Source: Cyclina sinensis (Eukaryota; Mollusca; Bivalvia; Venerida; Veneridae). Taken from it: 64,000 nucleotides of DNA. The translations under genes were made by a program, and so were the position numbers. Shown piece by piece: positions 49,301 through 61,300 of this stretch (position 1 is the first letter of the stretch; each line of letters begins with the position of its first letter). The stretch spans positions 3,785,063 to 3,849,062 of the forward strand of contig JAAONU010000014.1 of NCBI GenBank assembly GCA_012932295.1, written 5' to 3'. The notes beneath the pieces are model-generated. The model saw nothing but the letters and a program-made list of their open reading frames with translations. It was not told the origin of the DNA and searched no databases.

Positions 49301-52300
49301 TGTTGTGTGCGTTTTTTTATTTTTTTTTGCTTTTAACAACATCTCTAATTAAAGTATGTGGTCAAAGTTGATAAAACTAGCAAGGATGTTCCATGCATGA
49401 TGCTCTACCAAAGCTGTTCAGAGAATATCCATTCCATGCAGACCTTGTTGTGATGGCAAGAAGAATTAAAAACCTTAAAATAGACTTCTTGCCTAAAACC
49501 TCTAGGTCCAGATTTAGGGTGTAACATTGTCTGGTAGACCACAACCAAATTATGTCCCTGGGTTATATAATTATGGCCTATTTTTAAGATTCTTCTTGTA
49601 TGAAACTACATAGCCCAGATTTCTGAAATTTGGCATGAAGCATTGTCTAGTAGACCTCTAACAAGATAATTAAAATTTTGCCAATGGGGTCATTTTTGGC
49701 TCAGCCCCAGAGGCCAGATGTATTACATTGACTTATATAGGCTTACTATTTAAAAATCTTCTTGTCAGAGATCACAGTCACTGTGGTGAAACTTTTGAAA
49801 TTTGATGTTTAGTATTATCAGCAGACCTCTATCAGGTATGTTAGAATTATATCCCAGAGGTTATTTTAGGCTCCGCCTGAAATCACATGTTTTCATAGAA
49901 ATTTAAAATTTTTGTATGAAATCGCAAGGCCTCGAGTTCTGAAATTTAGCTTGAACCAAATGCCTACTGGATCCCTGCCAAGAATGTTAAACTTTGGCTT
50001 TGTAACATTTGTCTCCATCCCAGGGATCAGACGGTTTAGATAGACTTGTACAGACAAAGTCTTATTTTATTTTTTTTTCAACAGAGGCCATAAGGCTGAG
50101 AGTTCTGAAGTTTGGTTTAAAGCATTGCCTAGTGGGCCTCTACAAACATTGTTCAAATAATGCCCCTTGTTTAGTTCATTCTTTTTTATTTTGGTGATAA
50201 ATAAATTTTATTGCACTCATCTTTTATGCACATATACTCAGGTGAGTGTTTAAGGACCATCATGACCCTCTTGTTTTTAATGTTAAGAAAATGTAAAGCA
50301 TTTTTCTTCCCTTCTCTCAGGCTCTGATACAAGCAGCCCAGACTGATGATGTGTTACTCACTTACCAGATACTGATGTCAGGAGCAGATGTAAGTTTAAT
50401 ATATTTTCTTTATAATAGTTAAGTCTACAGTTTACTAATACTACAGAGCTTTGAATTAATTACTTAAACTAGTTAGTACTGTAAACAACATTTAATACCT
50501 CAAATGGAGATGCATTTTGCCTAGTTGTAATTTTGGACTCCATAAAATAAAGTTTCACTAACATGTTTTGGATTGATCATGTTGATTGGGAACTTACTTA
50601 TAAAAATGTTGGAGTATATATTTGTTAGAATTTGTTACTCAGACCATATTGTAAGAATACTGTCCACACTCGGTATGTCAAAATCACTTAAGTCGAACTT
50701 CCAGCTGAGTCGAATTAATTTTCAGGTCCCATCAGTAAACCTTCTTTATTTATATTATCAAACTCCTGTTAAACCGAATTCAACTGGTAAGAACTTCAGC
50801 AATGTTGATAATATTTTTTGTCCATTTGTATATTTTCCTATGTATTTTTCCACTTGATATCTATCTATTTGAGCTTATTTATCGTCGGTACCGGTTGCCC
50901 ATATGACCGATGCCCCCTAAAGAGATTAGTTATTTTATGTTGTCGGGGTAGTGCAAGATACAGAAAGCATCCCATTCCAGAGACACCCCTGGTTCTTTTT
51001 CATGCTGCAGTGTATAGCACTGACACATGGGACCTCGGTTTAAAGTCTCATCTGAAAGACTATTAGTAATGTTAGTGGAGGAGCGGGGGATCTAACTCAG
51101 GACCCCTGCTTTACCAGTCCAGCGCGTTACCACTGGACCACATCCACCCCTTTCCACTCGATAAGTCAAAGTACGAAAATTTATTGATTACCAATTAGTT
51201 CCAGCGGCTTCGAGGTGAGAAATGAGGGACATTCCTGATAACAAATTATCTCCCTTACTCAGATAACATCAAAGGTAGACCAAATAGCACATTGGTCCTT
51301 TTAGTTGGAATCCTCTGACTTTATCCTTGTTTCTAACTGTGATGGTCCTGACTTTTAGTTGTGAAAATTGTCACTTTATATATTAAATAAAAAGTTAGGA
51401 TTATCAAAGAACAAAGATAATGGTGTTAACAAAATATTGCTAAATTTATTGTGTAATCTGACTACCACTGTTGCAAATAATAAGGTTTAATTATCACCAC
51501 ATCAAAAGAGAAAAAAGCGATAAAAGCAGAGGATTCCAAATGGAAGGACCAAAGTAATATTAGAGAGTATTCAGGGTAGATAATCAACTAATGTCCCCCA
51601 TTGTCAGATTAATTATGCGTGGCAGTGATTATTTGTTGATTGCAACTTTGAAATCACATTTTAATGAGGATGCTTATTGTCACTTATAGGTACTTCAAGT
51701 GAGAACTGATTGGACAAATTACGTGTGTCACTGATTGTTCGTTGATTGCAACTTTCCAAATTGCTCTTAAATTAGGATCTTAATTGTCACTTCTTGGTAC
51801 GTTAGTGGAAAGAAATTTATTTCATTGTTTAAATGAAATACTGGACTTGAATGAAATTGCATTTAAATGATTTTAATTGTCACTTAGCAAGTCAGTTATT
51901 AGCACAATAAATATGCCCACATACTAAGGAGGTACGAGTTAAGCTTGAAAAGAAAACGACCTGATTTAAAACCACGGTATGTCATCAGAATATATCGTCT
52001 ATACATAGGCAACGCAAATAAAAAAAGCAGTTTTATTTCCCGTAAACTACACATTGGTAGAATATATGTCAGGAAGTGCTCTACATTCCAGACTTGAATG
52101 CAACTGTCATTGGAATCCTTTTTAATCAGTTGAATCACATTTCATGAGTGTTGCTGCTTTGTACAGGATGATAAACGTGTAACTGACACTAAACATTGTT
52201 AGGTATACCTGCTCAGGACATGTCAAATTCTAGCTTAGTCTAAGTAATTTACTCAGTCTGACCAAATTCGAGATATTGAGAGTGGACAGTATTTTTTTTT

Positions 52301-55300
52301 GGAATTTACTGCTAAAACAGTACAGTAAGACATTTGTTCGAATTTATTACTCAGACAGTATCATGAGAGTATTTGTTGGATTTTGTTACTTTAATAGTAT
52401 GGTAAGGCATTGTTCGAATTTATTACTCAAACAGAATAGTAAGAGATTTGTCGGAATTTATTACTCTAATAGAATAGTAAGACATTTGTTGGAGTTTATT
52501 ACTCTAATAGTATGAACGAGATTTGTTGGAATTTATTACTCTAATAGTATATTAAGACATTTCTTTGAATTTATTACTCTAATAGTATAGTAAGAGATTT
52601 GTTGGAATTTATTACTCTTATCGTATAGTAAGACATTTGTTGAAATTTATTACTCTAATAGTATAGTTAGACATTTGTTGGAATTTATTACTCTAATAGT
52701 ATAGTAAGAGATTTGTTGGAATTTATTACTCTAATAGTGTAGTAAGACATTTGTTGGAATGTATTACTCAAAATGTATAGTAAGATATTTGTTGGAATTT
52801 ATTACTCTAATAGTATAGTAAGAGATTTGTTGGAAGTTATTACTCTAATAGTGTAGTAAGACATTTGTTGGAATGTATTACTCAAAATGTATAGTAAGAT
52901 ATTTGTTGGAATTTATTACTCAAAATGTATAGTAGGATATTTGTTGGAATGTATTACTCAAAATGTATAGTAAGATATTTGTTGAAATTCATTACTCAAA
53001 CAGTATAGTTAGATAATTGTTGGAATTTATTGTTCAAACAGTATCATAAGAATATTTGTTGGAATTTATTATTCAAACAGTATCATAAGAATATTTATCA
53101 CCCAAGCAGTAAGGAAAGAATTTGCATGTATTAGGTGCCATTGGGGAGTCTTTTTAACTAAATGCAGGATATGAACCTTTTTCTTTTCTTTATTACTTTT
53201 CCTGCACTTTATTACATAAATCTAACAGTAGCAACTTAAAGTTCCCTCATAAGAAAGGAGCAACATTTTCATTAATAAACTTTTCCTAAAGCTAAAACCC
53301 AAAATTTGAGAAATTTCTGTGATTCATCTATATAAAATAAGTTCATTGAAATAGTCCTTTACTTTCCTCCATGATGTTATAATGTTTGCATAAACTTAAA
53401 ACTATGTTTGAACTATGGATGAAAATGCTTTTTTTTTCAGGTTTTGTACTCTCCACCTGAACATCCAAATTCTACTGGTAAATAATTCTGTTTCTTACCA
53501 TTTACTATATGTTCTTATATTGTCCCTGTTAAGTGGCCTTAGTCTGTAGCTGAAGGACATAAACATATTCCACTAAACTCATCTATTTTTAAATGAAATC
53601 TCATTGAAGACCTATCTGTCTAGCTGGTGATGCAGCATGTCTTCCTTTCATGAATTATTGTTATAGTGCTTGTTTAAAGTTACTCCAGCTGAAGTGGTAT
53701 TTAATGATTTTTAGACTATATAGTTGTGTTGGCCAGTTCATATACCATTGTGATGAAAATATTACTTATGCATTTATTATCTTTAGCATTTGAGATGGCG
53801 AAGGAGGCTCATCAGAGAATACAGATGGTATGTACTTATATTGTCATAGATTATCACTACAGAAAGTTTATTTATAGCTCACCTTAGTACAAAGTGTTCA
53901 AGGCTGAGCGTTTAGGATGGATGACTATCTGTCATTATCCTTCCTCAGTCGACTGTCAACATTTTCATTCAAATGACATTTTCTACTTAACTGCTGGAAC
54001 AATTTTTAGCCAAACTTCACAGAAATGTTATTCATTGGTCCTTTATCAAATTCCTTAGAATTAAACGGTTCCATACAGTATTCAGTTGTCATGGCAACCA
54101 TAAGGAAAGTCTTCAAAAAAAAAAAAGTCTTCTTCTGAGAAACCATGTGCCCGATTTTAAAATAATTTCACATGTATGTTCATTAGGTGGCCTTTTATCA
54201 AATTCCTTCAAGGCATTTTAGTCCTTTAAAAGACTACAGAAGGTGGGACCTGTTTAAACTATATGACTTTATGGAAAACTTTGAAAATGTTCTTCTCAGA
54301 AACCAATGGCATGATTCCAAAATAGATTTACGGAAACATTTCTCATGTTGTTCTTAATCAATTTCGTTCACACTGTGATTGTCCCTAAAATTTATTGCTG
54401 ACCAAGGGTGGAACCTGTTTTTCACTTTATGACTATATGGAAATCTTTGAAAGTCTGTTGTGTAATTACCATGACATGACAAGTTTTATCCTTAGCAAAT
54501 ACATGCAGTTTGTTCTTTTCCTGGCTCTTCAGTTAAAAAAATCTTTTGTACTTCTGAGGAAATTGAGTATAATTGAAAGGGTGATAGATCTAACAAGTAA
54601 ACATTACATTTCTACTCTGAGATCTTCATTTGACAAGGTTTAAAGAATGCTTTAATTTATTTCAGGAATTTTTGCTTCAAAATGGTGGTGACAGTAAGTA
54701 TATAGATTGTATATTCATCCTACGGCTTTTTTGAAAAAAGTACAGGTTTATTTATGCTTTAGCTATATTTGATAACAAAAATATTGATAATAGAATGAAA
54801 ATCCATATGCTTTGTTACCCCAGCTTAGCACAACATGATTTATTACAATCACCCTTTGTTGGTAGCCAATCAACCTTTGGAGGCAGTTTTACTTGCCAAG
54901 GTCTGACTTGTACTGGGACATCTTGGTTTTGTTGTGCCTTACCTTGACAATATTTCATGGTTGATTACAGAATAAGTACATATATATTAGGGATGGCAAC
55001 GAGTAACCGGTTAACCGAGTACTCGATCGAACGTCCGAATATCGGTTAACAAAACTGATATTCGATTACTCGGAAAAAATATATATAAATTTCTATTTTT
55101 GCGATTTTAAAAATATTGGTGTATCCAATGAGTTCAGGAAATTCGGAGATGTACATATATGTTCATAACTACCCGATAATGCAATCAAATACATCCTTGC
55201 AAGGTGCGAAAATGATATCGTATATTAAACGAGGCGATCAAAAGTTTGACACGCGCATGGGATTGAACACCTGTGTCGCTTACGTCATTCGGCCTCTCAT

Positions 55301-58300
55301 GCTATTTAATTACCTTTAATTCTGTAACAGTTTGTAGCCGAAACTTGTTTTTAGGTGACTGTTTTGAAAACAGCAAAGGGCCGGATTGCTATTATGAATG
55401 TTAGATTAAAGGTAGAAATTAGACCCGATTAAACGTTTGTTTTTCTTTACTCAATAAAGGAGAGTAACTCCCTTTTCTTCTTTACGCCTATAAATCCAGA
55501 AATATCAATAACTTTTTATATCTTGATAAAGTTTTTGCTTAGAATAAGATATTAAAATTTCCTTAGAGTCAAAATGCCGCCTGCAAAATCTAATGCTTTG
55601 AAATATTTCAAACGCTGTGCAGATAGCAAGACTGTTAAATGTACATTATGTAGCTGTGAAATGACGTATACTGGTGGAACTACAAACATGTTAAATCATT
55701 TACGCTTAAAGCATCTTTCTGAAAACTTAACCTCTGACACACAGAAACATCACTCAGTGGACATATTTGTGAGCACACCAAAAAACAACTGAATCGCAAA
55801 GTGAAAAACTCACGCAGGCTATAGCAAACATGATTGTAAAGGACTATATACCTTTAAGTATAGTAGAAAGTGAAGGATTTCTTAATCATAGAAAAGTGTT
55901 TAATTTTCTTCGAATAAAGACACTGTACTTAGAGAAAAATACGAGAATATTGTTCTTAAACTGTTTAACCTTTATTTATTAAACATATATATATGCTGTC
56001 ATTGACGATCTCTTATGTTTATATTTATGTATTTGCTAGCTATATCCATTGCCGCCGATGAGTCTATATTATTTCAAGAAGAAAAAAAAGATATATGAAC
56101 TGTTATACATGTTTTAAACTTGATGTTGCATCAATTTAAAACGTTGTAAAATATAATGTTGTTGATTTAATTTGTTTATTGGTTATATTCTAAGTTACCT
56201 CCCGTGCAGTCCTATTTATAGTTACGAATTCTATGAATTTTATATCATATGAGAGAACAAAGATGAATAAACTTCTTTGGTGGATATATTTCACTTGTAT
56301 CTATAGTTTAACAGTGATCATATAAATGGCAGTTGAATGAAATTGCTGTGAACTTTGAAAATATATATTGGTTCTTTTAGAACTTTTTACTAGAAAGTTA
56401 AGATAGTATGATACAATAAAAAAGTGATTTCTGCTAAAACATATCAGGTCTGTCTTTGAGACAATTGTGTTTTTGTCTGTAGCATTTGTGTTTTAAATTC
56501 CTGCTTGTTATTTCCAGAAACCAAGAACTTTATGCCAGGGTCAGAAGAAGCGGTAAGTAATCTATTAATAGAATTAATTGATATAAATCATTTGACTGTG
56601 ACTTACGAACTAAATGATAACTTTTCATTTTTTCTTGACTGCTTCAATATAAATGTTGTGGAAAACAGGTATATAAAAGTAAAATGCTCTTAAAAACAAG
56701 GGTAGGATTTTTAAAGTCAGACTGCTCTGTTGTTTTAAGGGAGCTTGCATTGTATATGAACAGGACCTTACTTTACTTCTTTGTGGCTTTTTGAATACTT
56801 TAAAAATGATAACTCTTCAATGGTTTGTTTTGTCCTCCCATTAATACAAACTGCTTTAGCAAAGTTATCATTCCTGTTTTGCTTGTGACAAGGTTTCCAT
56901 TTCTGAATGATAATGAAGTAGTTAAATATTGCTAACTGGCAGTTATTATCACTTCTGTCCAATCAGGATCCAGAAGTTTGATGCTTGTTTTTTTTTTTTT
57001 TAATCTTACTACCTTGATAGTCAAAAGGGGCTGATAAAAAGGTCTTAAAAATTGGAGTTGTTTTTTGTGATCATTGTTGATCTTAAAAAAGCATAGTAAA
57101 CATAATTGACATTATAACAGATGGTTTTGAAAAGATAACGAACACAGTCATGCAGTAATTTGAGGTTTCTGTGTTGATGAATAATTGAAATTATCTTTAG
57201 GAAAACAGAGAAGTGGTGAGAAAATGTTTGTCTTTTTATTGAAATTGTTTCTTACATTTTTACTTCATATTACTGATATTCTGATTGTTTTAATAAATTA
57301 ACATTGGACGGAGAGAAATTTTCATCTTTTTATTGGTACTGGGAGATGAAAAAATGTGACATATTTCAAAATATTATTTTGTCAGATATGGTTACAGTGA
57401 ATTTCATAAGCTCTATGAGCTTTCTTTTTGTAAAGAAGTCTGATTGTACAGGAACACTGGCTGATAAGCACTGGCTTTATGGGGTTAGTTTTACAAGAAC
57501 GGTTACTGGGTACTAACAATGTTTGATGTTTGTTAGTTATACCCTCAAAACAGATGGAACAAATGAAGGAATATATGTTTTGTTTTGCAACTGTAATTCT
57601 GCAGCATTTTTAAGTTCAAAAGTCAAGGGATATATTATGGTACAGGATTTTATATTTTGCATGCCATGTTAGACAATATAAGGAGTTTTACTCTAAACAA
57701 TGGCCTACAGTAATCAGTAACAATCTGCATTTGTAGATACATGGTATTTGGTGGTAAGAATTATATAATTAATGAACTTTTAAAAGTGATGAAAAATATG
57801 CAGTCATTTTTGTTTTCAGGAAAGTAATTGTTCTGATTAAAGTTATATTAGTGTTAACTGTGACTCTGAAAATTAACAACAAAAAAATGGTCCATTTGCA
57901 ATGGTGTGTTTCCATAGAAAAACAAACATTACCAGTCTTCCAACTTTTTGTGTCGCCTGACTATAGTCCCATTTTGCTTGTCCGTGGCATAAATCTAAAA
58001 GTACTGGAGATATCCACTTGAAACTTCATATGTGAATATATCTCATTGTGGAGAGGTGCAGTGCCAAAGAACCGTAACTCTCTTTCACATGATTTTTGAG
58101 TTATTGCCCTTTGTAATTTTTCATACTTAATTCTTGTCCAGGGCCTATGAATTCCACATTCCATAGAAAAAAAGTTAAATAACTGGTATGCTATCGTCAG
58201 ACGACACATTCAACTCATGGATTTCTAGTCAAGTTAAATAATAATATTCATATAGAAATATTTTCACTTCTATTGAGTAAAGCAATTCATACAGTAAAAA

Positions 58301-61300
58301 TCTTTTATGGCTGGTCAAGTGAAAAATTGAATATATGACTGTTCTGGAAGGTTTATTTCCATTTGTATATCACTTTGGAGTAAAAGAGATCTTCGTTACT
58401 TCATATTTACATGACATCTGAACATCACAGTATTTTCAGCATTTAACTTGACCATCATGCTTTTTGAATATTTTAATACTTACCCAGTTGAGTATGATAG
58501 AATACTGAGTAGATTTACAATTATTAATTTGTAGGCTGAAGTGGGTTTTTTTAGCAATATTTAGCCATGGACAGCCATAAGTCATAGATAATTTTAATTT
58601 TCTCTAACTGATAGTAGAATATTACAATAGTATTTTTCTGAAAGCAAATTTCACTCCTGTTTTTCAGTCCCTGGTGGCCAAACGCAGGGCTGAGGTACAA
58701 TTGCAGGGATACCTACAGAAGACAGGATCAAATATGAAAGGTAGCTTTATACTTAATGGCTTTGAACATTTTACTTTTAATTTTTTAAGTGCTATTTATT
58801 GCTATTGAAGACTCAGCTTTTAAGAAAAACTATACTAAATTAATAGGATTTTTATTGTGTGATACAAATATGCTTCAGAAATTTTCATTATACAAGGAGC
58901 TAAATACAACCCCATTTAAACAAATCTGCGGGAAACATCAATAGGTTTCACAAACTGGTTGATACATCATCTAGTAAATTCAAATTTTCAGAATACCAGA
59001 ATGCCATTTGGTCACGAGTCTCTTGGCAGGTCTATAATTCATTTCAGACTGTTAAAAATGTTTAATGTCTCTTCTAAATTTAGATGCTGTTTGGAAGAAT
59101 TGTTGTAATTACGTAAATCCTATAGTCATAGCATATTTAAGTTTTGCTAGTGAAACTTTATCTTTAAGCAATGAATGGAAGCAAAGTAGGCAAGGCTGAT
59201 AAAAATTATACTTACATTATCTACACTGGCTTTTTTTATCCAGGTCATGCTAGAAAAAAGTTTTGTGCTTATTTTGTTCCATTTGAATAGTTAATGTTTG
59301 TTTTTAACATACAGTCAGAAAATATCGGTTTTTCTTTAGTAATGTTGCTGTCATATTAATTAGAAAACATCATCTACAAGAAACATTCATACAGTTCATA
59401 AAAAAGAACAGCTGTTACAAATCTAGGGGTAAATGTGAAAAAATGCTATCTGCATCTTTATTTTATAACACATAACTTTTTTCACATTTACCTCTTGATT
59501 TGCTCAAGTTTACATATTGTTGATGTACTTTTTTTAAACCTAATCCCCACCTTTGCTATAAGTTGTAAATTGTAATTACAATATTCAAAACCATATTCCA
59601 ACAACTGCTGTAAGTAGTAATTCAGTTTCATTACAATTTTCAAATGTATTATTAAAACGTCTTCACCAGCACTTTTGCATGTGGATGGTAAGTAAAACTG
59701 TACATGTGCTTTTGAATAGAATGGTTAACTGATTGCTGACAGAATCGACTCCAGGCATTGTAATATAAGCATCAAAAGTTGCAAAATTATTATTCAGTGT
59801 ACAACATATAAACCAGGGCTTTATTGCTTAGGAATTGCTGTCAAAACTCTGGTCTTATGAAGCAATTAACATTTACTAAGAATACAAGAAGTCACAAGAT
59901 GCATGTTCAGCTGATTCAGAAGAATATTTTTTGGCAAGTTTCAGTAGACCTCAGGAAATAGAAATAATTTTGGATAAAATATTTTGTTACGCATAAACAC
60001 AACACTCGAAAGTAACGTTAAGTATTTTTGTTGATGTATTGGTGATAAGGAACTACAGTATGCTAAGCTTTCAATAATTTTATATCTTTTACGATTTCAC
60101 AATTTGAGAACAAAGTAATTGATGTAATGTGAGTTCAAACAAAATACGTTTTCGTTTTCTTGAAGCTAGCTTATGTCTTGGCTATTCAAATAAGTTCAAA
60201 AAATATCTTTCTAGGTTAACTTTTCTGTTGCAAAGCATTAATATTTTCATAATCGTGATGGCTTTTTAGCACTTATTAATGTCAAATGTTTGTGCTTTTT
60301 TTCTATATGTCTGTAAGATGTTATTCTATAACATAATGAGAAAATTTATCAGATAATCTTTGGAATGGTAACTTAAAATGAATGTGTTAAAACATCTTTC
60401 AAAGGCTCTGTTTGTTGCCCTTTATTTACTGAACCATTTATGTGCTGCAATGCTTAATACATTTCACTGTATAAAATATATTATAGAAGAGCTGGATCTT
60501 CGTTTGCAGATATTACTTAGTATGCTGCGTATTTTTCTAGTCTTATCACACATCTTCCCTTGTCTTATTTTCTTCCTTTGTAGTTTTCTCACTGGTTTTG
60601 GATTATCTTTCTTGTGATAATTCCTTTAAAGGATCGATCAATGTCCATCGTCCGTCTACACTTATTTCGATAACGCTCTAGGAGTCACATTTTTGCCTCA
60701 GTTGTCTTGAAACTTGGTCAGGATGTTTGACCCAATGATTTCTCAGACGAGTTCCAGCATGGGTCATCTGGGGTAAAAAATTAGGTCACAATGCCCAAAT
60801 ATGGAATAACCTTGTTAACATTCTAGAGACTACATTTACAGTCAGAATATCCCGGAAATTTGTCTGAAAGGTTGATTTAATGATTTCTAGGTCAAGTTCG
60901 AATATGGGTCGTCTGGGGTCAAAAACTAGGTCACAATGCCCAAATATGGAAAAACCTTGTTAACACTCTAGAGGTTACATTTTCAGTCCAAATAATCTAG
61001 AAATTTGTCAGAAATGTTGTTTTGATGATTTCTAGCTCAGTTTCGAATATTGGTCTTCTGGGGTCAAAAACTAGGTCACAGAGCCCAAATATGAAAAAAC
61101 TTTGTTAACACTCTAGAGGTAACATTTTCAGTCCAAATAACCTGGAAATCTGTCAGAAAGGTTGTTTCAATGATTTCTAGCTCAAGTTCTAATATAGGCA
61201 ATCTGGGATCAAAAACTAGGTCACAGAGCCCCAAAATAAAAAAAAATTTATTTACACTCTGGAGGCTACTTTTCAGTCCAAATATTCTGGAAATTTGTCA

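Noticed and set aside
52276..52515. 79-codon open frame
   Set aside because: Lies in the 38-bp tandem repeat.
60378..60617. 79-codon hydrophobic open frame
   Set aside because: No splice support and no recognisable family; a chance frame in T-rich intron.
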